64,000 bases of DNA from Aphis gossypii (taxonomy: Eukaryota; Arthropoda; Insecta; Hemiptera; Aphididae): NCBI RefSeq assembly GCF_020184175.1, contig NC_065531.1, positions 11,925,213-11,989,212 of the forward strand, read 5' to 3'. This document shows positions 20,831-34,605 of the stretch, one piece after another. Positions within the stretch are counted from its first letter, which is position 1, and every line of letters starts with the position of its first letter. The position numbers were made by a program, and so were the translations under genes. The notes under the pieces are model-generated. The model ran no database searches. It had not been told where the DNA came from and saw only the letters and a program-made list of their open reading frames with translations.

Positions 20831-23800
20831 GTTATTGAAGTCTTAGAGATTAATAAATATTTCTGCTTGAGAACTAAGTAGGTAACTTTAGTGATTAAGT
20901 GATATTTCACTCGTGTGTTAAAGTCAATAATTGTCATAGTGTAAGAATTTGATGGTTAGAAACTGAGAATCGCCACTACATTTAAAATTGTCACTCTCAA
21001 TATAATATATACTTATGCCTGGTTATATTGTAATGGACTGGAATACAAATTCTTTTTGGATTAATAATTTTGAAAATTATTGCTAATAAAGACAAATAAT
21101 GTGATAATAAAGCTTTTTGAAACACAGGTTTACTTTTTACTCTCTGTATAATATAAATTAATAATATTGTCACATAAAAATGTATTGATTTTGAAGCAAT
21201 AATATTAGAAAATAGCAATGGAGTGTTATAATGGTATTCTTTGTAACATATATAATTAGTTTATTATTATATTAAAAATGAAGTATACACGGTAATAATA
21301 AATGGATAATTTTTGCATTAGGTATGTGTTAAGGTTTTAACATTTTAGTTATTACATGTTTCATTTCCATATTGTAAGTGCAGGTCATATCGTCATATTA
21401 GGATTTGTGTGGCTATTCAGGATTTTTTTAGGGGTTAAGTAGTGTTATCTATAAATATATATTATCATTGGAGTATATAGTGTTGTATAAAGAAATCATG
21501 TTCATAAATCACAATTAAATTACTGCTCTAAAAACGAGCTCATAGACACTAATCTATACCATAATTATTATTCCATTATAGGTTCACGATTTTTCTTTAT
21601 AGCATCAGAAATATATTCCTTAAAAATTATGTATATATTCAATGGTTGAAAACTAACGCCGTAAATAAAGTGTTCTTAGTCAAAGAGCCTAGTTATAGCA
21701 TTAAAAAAAAATTGGTGATTTTATAACTATAGTAATTCATACGTCTTATTAATTTTGTTTGTAGATAGCTAGTAAAATATGAAAATATATTTTTATTACC
21801 ATAATGATCATTGTACAGTTAATTATTATTTTTTTTTAAATTAATTTTAAAGTTTCTCTGGTTTGATTATCAAAACTAAGCGATACAATATAATATATGA
21901 ATATAATTTTTATTGTCAGAAATAAAAAAAAAAGCAGTTTATATAACAATAATAATAGTAATAAATGGTAAATTAATAATAATAATAATATAATAACAGT
22001 TATATGATAAAAAGAGTGATTAACATTAGTGTCTGCTTTTTTATTTACGTATTTAAAATAAACGTAGTAATCGTATATAATGCTATAGTCTCTTAGTAAT
22101 AAACTAATAAGAAAATATTACTTTTTATTAGATTAGGTAGACAATTATGTAGATTCACTCTAGAAATATTTTCCATTAATAATGCATATTTAATACACAA
22201 TAATATGTTTATAATTCTAAGTAATAATAACGTTTTTGCGTATATTTTAGTGTCATATTATATGTTTCTTTGATAAATATTTTTAAGGAAAACGTATAAT
22301 ATTATTTAATTATTAACTAACAACTAATAAATGCTGCAAACAAATACAATAATATAGGTACTGTTATTTATTGCTGTTGGTATGATTTCATTATTCGTCC
22401 ATGTTCGCGTAGCAGGTATCGACTGAGATATACGTAATTGTGTAGGGTAATTTTATTGTTTGAAAACAAAATTAAAGTGGAAACTTATTAAGACCGTGTT
22501 ACAGTGTTTCACTAATATACGTATATACTGTAAAGCATTTCACGTTATACAATACCGTCGTATATCCACATTTTAATTATGTAGTTTAAGGGAGTATCAT
22601 CATAGGGTGGCTTCTTCCAACAAGTAATTCACTGTCTTATTCAATTGTCAGATATTTTTATTGTGCCCCGCCCTTATATATATATAGCACAGATTGTATG
22701 TATTATCTTTTAAAAATAAAAATATTATGTCTTCTGCGATAGATATATTTTAATATTACAATATTACAATATTATACTATGTGTTTAATCTAACCTTAGG
22801 CGCATAGCATTTATTATATGTATAAATATTTTACTAATATTCACGGGTTAAAACTTTTGATACACGAGTACGATATAAAATTTAAGTTTATAATATAAAT
22901 ATTTCATAACTTAATATTTACTTATGTAAAATACCTACATTAAAAATTAAAATCGTGTACCTAACCTAAATAATTAAGTATAAGTATTAAGTTTGTAGCA
23001 TATCTATACACTAAATAACGTATACCTATGTACGTTATGTACAATAATATATGGTTATAATGTTTATATTCTATTATTATATTTTAGGACTGCTATGACG
23101 GTGTGGTGTACTATAGGTATAAGGACTTACTTTTTTTTTTGTATCACCATGTGCTTTGTATTGAATACCTAATCGTATGCATAGACGGGGAAAATAAAAC
23201 CACGTTCTGCAGCAGTTTTGTATTCGTCGAATTTCAAAATATATTATAAAATATTATATAATAGTCTGCATAATATAAATTAGGTGGATAATATTTTTTC
23301 GTCGTACTCAAATCCAATACCTGCTTCAACGTGCCTCCACGGCTCCACGTGTTTCTTCATACTTCTATAATGTTCTGTCGTAGATCAGCTGTAATCATTG
23401 AATTTGTGTAAAATACCTATCGTTTAGGTACACTTGATGTTACATACCTGTATATTTTCTGCTATAATTTTTGTATTCTGTGCGGAAAACCAGTAGCGTC
23501 ATTTCGTCGTTTCACTATATGAAGTGAAAAATAAAACAAAATAATCAATATAATACATCTAAACCATTCATCTCACTGGTGAAATGACAATGCATATATT
23601 TACATGGAAATTAAAAGGAAATCACGCATAGGGGTTGCAGTTACAGTTATGCAAATGTACTGCACCTTTGATTCACACAAATTTCGCCATTTGATAAAAC
23701 GTTAACGTTAATAATATGTGTTGTATTAAACTTTATCAAAAGAAGATAATATAGGTATAATGGCAGTGGGTTTGCAAACAAACAAGGTATAGCGCTTTCT

Positions 23801-26800
23801 AATAGGGTTTCTCCCTGTTTTTAATGTTTGTACTTTATAGACTATGAAAAATATTTATTCATTACGTTTTTGATTTTAAATCAGTTTCTAGAAAAGTTTT
23901 TCAAAAATGTAATAAAATTTTAATTACCTATTCATCATTAGTATTCCGTATAAACTTCAATATTTTTTTTAGAAAAATTTTATATTAGGTAAATCCTTGA
24001 AGTTTACACTGTATAAATGACAAATAAATGGTAAAGTCAACAAATATTATTATATTATTATATTAATGATCATAGTAATGATTTTTTGGTGATATAATTA
24101 GTATTGAATACTTATTTTTTCGTTTAAATTTAATTCTAGAAGTATATAATATATAATAAGTTTCTATAAAATCTTTAAAATTGTATATTTAATTTTTCAT
24201 TCTTATTGTTGGTTAAACAAAATTTAATTTTGAATATTAAAAACGGTTTATTTTATAGACTTATCGTGTATAATTTTACCTATATAGAATCTATATTATA
24301 GATCAATATTAATGCGGTGTATTATAAAAAGCTTATGGATATTCCATTCATGGAAATTGTACATTTGTACGTATGTTCAATGTACCTACGCATTACGCAT
24401 ATTATTATACATGTTATATGGCCGGTTATGCAATCGGTAAGGATTATTATTAACTAAGCCTAGTTCTCTACACTTACGGGGATTTAAGTGATTTAACACC
24501 ATTTCGACGATACCGGAAATTTCAACAACCCCATGCCATTCACGATTCACTATAGGATTTAATCCCTCTTACAATTGTTACTTAGCTTATGTGGTGTATT
24601 TGAAGTAACCCCCGAAAACACAATATTTTGAGGGTTCGACAATAACGGTATTTAAGGGTTGCAAATAAAAGAAATGTTGACGAAATGTTCTTGAGAAACA
24701 CGAAAACTAAATAATTATTTCAATGAACTATATATTTTGGCATAAATTAGGTACACGTCGATTGTTGCGTGATGTATTCAAAAATAAAAACAATACTTTT
24801 GTTCTTGCTTAATAAATAAATTATTATTCACACACCATATATATTATTATATTAAAATTTGAGTGTAAATTTAAAACTAAAAACGTATTTAAAATTTTGT
24901 ATATAATGAACTTTTTAAATTTTACATGATTTAGCATATTGTTATCTTTATTTGCTCATTTGATATTGATGTAGAATAATGGTAGTTTTATGTTAATAAT
25001 TTTATTTTAAGTATCTATATAATTTATATAGATAGAGGATGTGTTGAAGATATCAGTTTTTATATAGGTATTTAACGTATATTATAGAGAATAATATTTA
25101 AATATGTAAATGTCCACTTTTCAAAGGTTGTCAAGTTTCACTAATCAGACTGGAATAACTGGATGTCTGGATCATAATATCTTGTAAAATGAAATATGGC
25201 TATGGAGATGATTAGTAGTTTATTTGTCATTTTTAAAAATTTTTTTGGGGGTTTTATGTTAACATCAATTTATTATATTATAGCTATCGTAACAAATAAT
25301 ATGATCTAAATTTATATCTCAAAGTACTTACCTATATATCTTATTTAAAAATCATTACGTACCTATGTGTCTATAATTTTAATAGTCTAAAAACGTTTTT
25401 ATTAATATTAGAAATAATTTCTTTCACATAATTAAAAGTTATGAAAAAATAAAATAGGGAACTCGTACTATTATTTATGTTAGTGCATTAATGGTAAGTC
25501 AAATATTGCTCATCATTAAGTTATAGATCACTATGATTAATGTGTTAAATTTGAATTTAATGATTCATTTTCGTGTACTAGAAAAGATTTTGAGCGGAGA
25601 TGGTACGTCATCCTATAAATTATATTATATTACCATAGCTCATAAGTATGTTTTTTATATATTCATATTGCTATTGGTAATTTATTTTACTATATTACTA
25701 ATATTAACGAATATAATATTAGTTATCTCATATGGTAAAATGGTAAATTGAATTCATTTTTACTAAAAAATATAACATTAATTTTATTATTTATTTTTAG
25801 ATAAGTATAATATATTATGTTCTTTATTTTAACTTATTTTGAAAACATTTTAACTTCAAATATATACAAAAAAAAAAAAAAATGGTACCAATATATTTTT
25901 AAATTTTTATAAGAGCAACTTATGTGGGATATTCACTGATATCAGGCTGCGTCATTATAGCTGTGAATAGTGTTACTGTTTATTAATCATAGTGTATCAC
26001 TAAATGGAATTATTGTAAATATTTATAGTATAAAATTCGAGTATAACAATATTTTATTAAAACTTGTTATTATATTTATTATTAACACTCTGTAAGTGGT
26101 GTATAATATTTTCATTTAGTAATAGTAACACATTAATACATTGTTAATATTTATTTGGGCTATATCATGGTCTGTTAGATCAGTGCATTGCCGTTTAAGG
26201 AATAATGTTTATGTCGAATTATAAGCAAGCAGAAGTGAAGGAAATATGTTGTTTTCATAGTATTATATTATTCTAAATAATATAAAATTTATTTCTTTGC
26301 TCTAGTATTGGCATATATATATGAAGTATGTATAATATGTATTTATTATTAAGTAGATTCTATAGGAAATAACAAAATTAATTATTTAACAAAAATGTAA
26401 ATATCTATACGTAGTATAAGCTATAATACAAGTTAATGACCTAGTTAGGTGCAGTCGTACGTACGATTAGCTCAATGATATAGTATAAGATATATATTTT
26501 TTTTTTACTTAATTATACTCGATAACTAGTACGTGCCTATACCTACTTAATTGTAACGAGTTTGTTTAAAATATAATTTGATTGTATTTGTATGTCGCAG
26601 GTTTGAATTGAATTGAAATGTTTAGTAGAATCATTTTGTTACTACTTAATATATTGCATCACATCCTTTCATAAATACAATTTTTTTTTTTAAATAATTT
26701 ATAATATATTTATAGTTGGGAATTTTGCTTAAAGTACTAAATATTATCTATTTAAACGAAAAATTAAAAACTTTAGTTTAAAATTATTAATGAGTATTTT

Positions 26801-29800
26801 TAATTGTTCAAGTTTTAAGCGATTGAATCGTTGAACTGTATACTTAAGTTATTATACTTAAATAGGATATCTCCAAAGATACAATTATTAATGAATTTGA
26901 CTTAGTCAAAAATGTTTTCTATTTACATTTTTAAAATATACACTAGATGCCTTGAAACCAGTATATTGAATATATAATAGTAATAATTTAACTATTGTAA
27001 AAACAGTAGTTACTACTCAAATGTTTGCTGTATAGTATTAAAGTTTTGGTTATTTAATCCATTGTATTAAAGTTAATGTTGTTTTACGATGTTGCGATAA
27101 TGTGTTTTATTAATCTCAACAGGATTTGGTGACTTGGGATCCAAATTTTATTATTTGTTTACTTGGATATTAGGTTTCAATTTTTTAAATAAAAACAGGT
27201 TTTTATGTTTTAAATTATTTTGAGTATACGATAACTGATTTAAAAAACCCTGTCATAATATTACATTCCAGTTTTTGGGTTTTATAATGATGTAAGTGTA
27301 ATAAATTAATTTAGATTAATTTTTGTATCTCAGCTTTCAATCAAGTAATCAATTTTCAACTAATAATTAGTTTAATTGATTAATTAAAATTTAATGGCTA
27401 TCAATTAAAACATGAATAAAAAATATAATAAGTATAATAAGTATATGTATTTGTTTAGTTACCGAAACATATTTTTCTATAAATTTAATTACAATGTATT
27501 AATATTAGCTAGGTAGGTAATAGATAGGTTAATTAAAGTTCCGATATAAATACAATTCTTGCCTTAATACGATTGGTGTTATGATGTAGAATATACATAC
27601 ATTATAAAATTTATATTTTACTGTTTCATAAATTATTTTAATCATGATTCATGATACAAAATAATTAATTTTTACTCGGGTATTCGAATTTCATATTGTA
27701 AATAATGTTTTTATAGAATATTAATTTCTGTGGCGTAACCGAAGATATTCTTATAATTAAAGATTATTGTGGTAGGAAAATTTTTTTACACCAACCCCAC
27801 TCTTTTTCCAATACCATAAATCACTGCAATTCTTACCCATAAAATATCCCACTCTAAGCACATATTTATAAAGCGTGATGGATGAAGGGAGCTTAAATAA
27901 ATCAAAAATAGTTTCATATTTTATATTTTCTTTGATAGTTTAAAAACAATAATTTAGTAAATTATAACAACTTAATAACAAAATAAACTTTTTCGATGTA
28001 ATAACACAATGTTATAACTTATTGTAGGTAAATCATATTCAATTATAACCAACTTAACTATTAAATGTATTTATTGCAACTTTTTTAAGTTCACAAAATC
28101 GTCAAACAATAATAATAATATTGTTAACAATTTTACTAATAATGTTCGGTATATTTAAACAAAATAACAAACTATAATATATAGTACTTGGTAACAAGCA
28201 TTGAGTATATAAATAATGTTCATGATAACAATAGGTAGATTGTTATAAACGAATAAATTCATCAGTAAATCAAAATAAAAACAGCGTCACTCAATAAATA
28301 ATAATAAAAAAACATAAGTTTTGATTTTATCATTTGTAGTAGCAGGCTAATCTTTAGCGCTTATAATAATTTGTCAAATATTTTCAGAATTATACTTAAC
28401 CGTTTTACTCAACTGTCGTTAAAATGACATTATAAATTAATGAATAAAAGTAAATTGTCGCTCAAATATATAAAAACTTAAAATAAATAAGAATTAACTT
28501 TAACTACTATTTAAAATTTATTTTTTCTCATACATAATAGTATAATAAACATAATTCGGGTTTTTAAGAATACCGGTTTTCATCGATGTTTTGATTTCGG
28601 GTAACGTTAGACATCAGATTTTAGCATTAATTCAACTTTGTGCTACCTATATGGCTATAGGTATATCTAGTTTTATATGAGTAATAGGACGTAGCATAAT
28701 TCATATTATAAAGATATCGGGTGATTTCGGGTTCAGAATCCTGAATAATTAATAGTTTTTTTTGTATGTGACTGTTATATATATATATTTTAGTAACAGT
28801 AATCGTCGAGCGATTTACAACGGTTACCTATATGTTATATGTGTACAGCAGTAGTTAATATACTTTGATAGTTATATTTTTATAGTAATTTTCAAATCGT
28901 CGTAAGCATTTATGTACAAATATATAAACACATTTATTTATACTAGTTCATCTGATATCCCGAATTAACCTGGATAATAACGGTTTTTAACATCTATTAC
29001 GTACTTCTATAAGTACATATTACTTTATTATTATATTTTTTTTTTAACACACGAAATCCGAATACAAACTTTTCGGACACAAAGCTTTACCAAGACAATT
29101 GGATTATTTCCGCAACGAGGTTATTGCTTATTATATTATTGTATTTTTGTTGTGCGCTTGTAATAGTATGCAACCTACCTATATATACACGCGCAAATAC
29201 GGTAAACATATTATCTATACGTATTTTCTATAATTTAATGTATGCGTATAATTAGGTTGGACCCAAACATATAAAAGTCGGACACGGGGGAGTGAAAAAA
29301 AAAATGGTCTCCTCGACGAAATTACCTCTTTTCTGTCAACCGATGGAATAATGTGTGAATTTAATTACAATTATGCAACTGTGACTGCCATATACCTACG
29401 TACACGCGTTACATTAAAGTATTACACATTATACATATATTAAAATATGCTAAAAGTATTTTTTGCACGTACATATACATATAGTGTGCAGTTGTTCTTG
29501 TCTAGTAAACACGCTCGCTGCTCGGAGTCCTGGTCGCCACGGAAGAAGGGGGTTTAGCGGGTTGCGTGCGAAACCGCAAAATATTATTAGAGGGTTAGAC
29601 TTGGGTTAGATATGTACCGATATCGAATTATGTTTATACATATACCTCTCCTAAACACGTTTATAGGTGTATGCGATTTATTATAATATATGAGTATAGA
29701 AGTCATATTATGTACGCGCGAATATTCTTTCGACTGTTGCGAATATGTATAATAAACATAATATTATGTTGTCCGCGACAACTGTGCAAATTTCGAAACA

Positions 29801-32580
29801 ATATTATAGGTAGTATATCTCCGGTCGTATATATTATATATTATGTGCATACGTAATATTATTCAATTAGTATATTAGAGTATGTATATTATTATTATTA
29901 TTATATACGTTACAATTACAATATGGTATATTGTACGGTCCGGTCGAAGGGTATAGCTGCAGTGGCGTTGTTCACACTGTAGACACACTGCAGTATTACA
30001 TAAACGTACACGGTATTGTCGGTATTTAGTACCAACCTGGTTACCTATTTATGCAAATATTGTGTAACGTTATAGTCCCTTAAACACGCTCGTTAAAAAA
30101 TAAAAAAAAAATGAAACACACTCACGTGTATAATATGTACTATGCGATGTTGGAGATATCCAGGTGATCTCAAAATGTTTATAATAACATTTTTTCTCAT
30201 GGTATTAATAATTATAGTGGGTAATATAGATTGACATTGAAGAAAAAAAAAAAATTAAAAACTTAAAAACTATTGTCACGAATAAAAAAATACTTAGAAC
30301 ATTAAGCATAATATAACAGTGCAAGTCATGAAAAAACATGAAATCACATCCTCCGGAAACAATGATTGTTGAAGTTAACTAATCACTTTAAGTATGCTGC
30401 CCCGATATGTGCAATTTTCGTTAAGTTATTACCTATTTTTTACTTTATTAGGTATGTTTGCATTATATAATATGAATGTACCTTATTTATTCGCAATGAT
30501 AATTAATTGACAATTATTATCATCCGTACGGTTTAATTGTATATATTTAATAATAATAGCATACTTCGTATTATATTATTCGTGATTATCATGCCGTGAA
30601 AATAAATCAATCTGTATAATAATATTGTACACGAGATGGAGAAAGTATATTATTATACACATTATTAAGTACACGAGTATTTTTTCGGATTTCAACTCTT
30701 GTCTGCGGATAAATGTAAAAAGTATAGGTACCAGCTATTAATGACTAATCGAACCCGCGTATAATCACTGTAATGTGCATACGATATTTAATCCTGAGTG
30801 TTGCAGTAGGCATGTGTTTAGAGTTGTTATACGTGCTGACGGGGTAATTAAAGTTAAAAATCTTACGTTTTATGGCATGCACTTTTACGCACGTGCATGT
30901 ATTGTTTAATTTCATTATACGATGTACGTACTGTAATGGCGTATTATAGTCTTATAGGTAAAATATATGTCTGCAGAAAAAGCATAACGACCATAGGAAA
31001 TCTATCTATACGTATTATATACCTATTATATGTGTATAAAATTAATGTTTTTTTTTAAAATTATTCCTCTGTCCTCTACACAGACTCAAAAATCATACTG
31101 AACCGTTTTTCGACAAAAGTTATACCAATAGATTCTTTGAGACTCGAGGAGAGTTTGTAGCTGTATTTTTCAACACTTTTAGTTCACACATGAAAATCGA
31201 GTTCTTTTTTTTGTTTATACACAATACCTATATAGGGTGCCCATTCAGCCATTATTGGTTACAAATAATAAAATAGTTTTTACAATTGGATATCATTTTC
31301 AGTATTGTATTATGTTTTGTCATTTAGGCTATAATACAACTATTTTATATCAATGTAAGTTTGCAGAGTAACGGAATTTTACAATAAGTAAGAGTGAGTG
31401 TATATGCAATTAAAGTTTGTATACTAAAAAAATTAAAAAAAAATAAATATTGATATAACAATATTATGAACAAAACCGTAATTATTATAGGAAGTATAAT
31501 ATATTGTATAGATTGTATTGATCACTGCGCTACTATAAATTATGTAATACATGCTCATATATAATATGCATTATTATTATGTATGTACATTATGTATATG
31601 GTGATTATATTTTACTCATAAGAATATATTGTACATCCCGAGTCCCCCGTGGGTCGCCGGCAGACGGCAGCACATAAACTTATAAGTTTCTTTGCCGTAT
31701 GAACTTATTCTCAAGCAGACCGAAGTTTCCGGGCGTATAAACATATTATTATATTGACCGAGGCAAATTTTCAAGGTTATTCTGCTGAAGTACTTATCAT
31801 TGCGATGTCTCACTACATAATATAGTCACAGTTCGTAGCTCTTTCACGCCGCCTCCGTTTAAGTGTAACGGTTTGTGTTCAAAAAATGGTTTGTTCGCGT
31901 ATGACATTATTATTATGTAGTCGGTTGAAAGTACAAGCAAACGAAAAATCACACACACACCAATTATACACATAAAACATAATGTTATTTAGCTGTTTAG
32001 TGAACGAGACAGCGACTCCTTCAAAATACGATTATAACGATTAACCTCAGAAACCTGTCAAGTGCCAATAAACGAACGATGTTCTGCCAGATCGTTTCGT
32101 TTATTAAAGTAATAAACTAATAGTAGCTATAATATGACGTACGTATATATATTACACTATCCGAAACAATATAATTTAACGACCTTACATCGAACGGCGG
32201 CGGCGTTAACGAGCTCGTTTTACTTAAACGCTCGCCCGATGGCGATTACTTAATTGATCGTTGGTCGCGGGAAGATTACTTTTTTGGGGATATATGACTA
32301 CTTATTGTAGCTTTACCGAAAACGTACGTTTAACATTTTTCTCGGATCGACCGAAATTCAACAGTATATATACCTAATAAAGTTTGTGGTAGTTTTTTTT
32401 TTTTGTTGTATAAACGCAGTAAACGGTACATTTTACGAGGTCGTCTTTAACTATATATTATTATAAAAAATATACGGTGCGATATCGTTACTAAATTGAT
32501 ATCCAGTAATATTATTTGCAAAGGACGTACAAAGGATGAACATTATGAATACGACACATTGTATATTTAAATATACACAG
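20831..32580. other. Long gene-poor AT-rich region
   Basis: About 11.7 kb with no frame I would call coding. A slightly GC-richer patch lies at 29505-29580 and another at 31635-31700. Short (TA)n and (ATT)n runs occur throughout. A small imperfect inverted pair bounds about 23490-23600 (CAGTAGCGTCATTTCG and the complement of GGTGAAATGACAATGC), possibly a small DNA-transposon relic. Confidence 0.4.
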
Positions 32581-34605
32581 TTTTTCGTCAAACGACTCGT
32601 CGCGCGCACACACTCCAAAAACACGTACACGGTCGTAATGTCGTTCGCGAAAAGTCCGCCGAGTCGACCGGGAGCCGCGCAAAAACGATAGAGAGAGAGA
32701 GGAAAAAAAAGAAAGCGCTCTGAGCGGTGCCGGGAGAGGGGTGCGCGCGGCGGTTTCGCGGTGATTTGGCGGGCGCGACCGCTTACCACGGTTGTATGTG
32801 CGGCCGCCTCGACACGACGTACGAAATATTATTATAAACGCGAAAAAATATAATATACACGCGTGTACGTCGCGTTGCTTACCTCGGCGCGCGCTCGCGT
32901 TTTCAGTGGTGCGCAACATACACGCGTCGAGTGCGATATTCGCAAACGTTCGCATAATATTCGCGCGTACACGTTGGATCATCGACGGCACTCGCATTGT
33001 GTATATAATAATAATAATAATAATAATAAATAATAATATGTTATTACCGGGTGCCGCGACACACACACACACACACATGCGCGCGCACGTCATACGTATC
33101 GGCGGCGGCGGGGCGGCGGTGCGTGGCGGCGCAGGTAATGTGTGTCGGACGACGGCGCGGAGGGGGGGGGCTCGGTCTGTGGAGGGGCGGGTGTCAGACA
33201 GATGGCGTGTATATTATGCGCGCGTGTGTGTGTGTGTGCGAATATAACGTCGGCGGCGGAGGAAAGAGGGGAAAGAGTAGGAGTAGGAGGAGGAAGGGGT
33301 TTGGCGGAGTTTTTTTTCCGTTTTTTTTTTCCATACACTAGAGCACCGCGGCCGGGAAGTGGCGGTCTGGCGGGCGGCGGAGGGGCGTAGGGGAGCGCGT
33401 GGCGGCCGCCGCGCATTGGTGGGGGCCTCGGGAGGCCGGCGGCGGCGGAGGCGGAGGCGGTGGCGGTGACGGCGCGGCGACGGCGGCGGTGGCGACGACG
33501 GCGGGGAGGTGGCGTCGGGGGGTCGTCTAGCCGGTCGGGTGAAAGACCCAGACGGCATCGGCCGAGCGGCGGGCAGAGGGCCGCGGCGGGGGGAAGCGCT
33601 GTGGGCCCCGACGGCGAAGTGGCGCGCGGCGGCGGCGGGGTACGGCAAAAAAGGGGAAGGTCGCGGGCGGGGAGCGACGACGGAATATACGGTTCTCCTC
33701 CGCGCACTTCGGCGGTATTCGCCGCCGCCCGCCACCGTCATTCGGTTGCCAACTTGTGTGTGCGTGGTGCCCTGTGTGTGTACGTATAGGTGTGTGTGTG
33801 TGAGTGAGTGCGTGTGTATACGACCTATACGCCGCTGCCGCCGCTTTTTCACGCGATCGCGAGCGCCAAGTGCGCGACGGCGGCGAGCGGCGCGCGCAAA
33901 AGCTGCTGCCGCCGCCGCCGCCGCCGCCGAGCGTTGCGGGCCACCGAGGCAGGCCTTTGCGCGCTACGCCGCCGCGTGCGAGCGAGTATACGTGTGCGTG
34001 TGCGTGAGTGTTCGTATGCCGTCCGGCATCACATTCGCGCATTCACGCCGCCATTCGTCGGCGGGCCACCGGCTGACTTTGTCGACGGAAAGCTGACTTT
34101 TCACACACAGTATATATAATTTTCTCTCTCTTCCTCAAACACTCACTCTCTCTCTCTCACACACACACGCACACGCTCACACGTATACAGAATAACAGTA
34201 TTATTTTTACATCATCTCTCTCGGTGGTTATTTTATTAAAATAATATCACTATGTCAGTATACGATATCTAAATTTCTAAATAATTCTCGTTACCGATTT
34301 TCGGAACACGATTTTATTTGTACTCGTATTTTTTTATTATTTGCCCTGAAAATCCGTTATTTTAAAAAGCAATTTTTTTTATTTTTCATTCGAAATATTA
34401 TTCAAATTTTTTGCGCCATCGTATATTTATTTATACACATGGCGCATATTATATAATAATGTTATTTTATAAATACGTATAACATATCATACGGTCGGAA
34501 AAGCGGACACTCGATTTTTCGCCATCGACAACTTCTGATCACTACCACCTCCATCACCAAGGGCGTACGACGATGACCAAGGTTCTCTGACCAGCACTTA
34601 TACAG
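32580..34605 (+). promoter_or_regulatory. CpG-rich block, candidate promoter and noncoding first exon
   Basis: An abrupt shift to GC-rich, CpG-dense sequence peaks at 33100-34080. It contains (CA)n at 33060, (GT)n at 33223, GGC-rich runs around 33430-33500, a GA run near 32690 and a CT/CA microsatellite at 34125-34170. Frames on both strands stay open because of composition and give only Pro/Ala/Arg/Gly-rich or Thr-His repeat proteins, so none is called. A consensus-like donor (ACAG/GTAATA at 34606) ends the block on the plus strand. I infer a promoter and 5' UTR of a gene running right; the direction is uncertain. Confidence 0.45.

Noticed and set aside
32451..34119. Many long overlapping ORFs (up to 212 codons) on both strands
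   Set aside because: They overlap in nearly all frames, are dominated by Pro, Ala, Arg, Gly or Thr-His runs from GGC and CA repeats, and show no domain. They reflect stop-poor GC-rich sequence.
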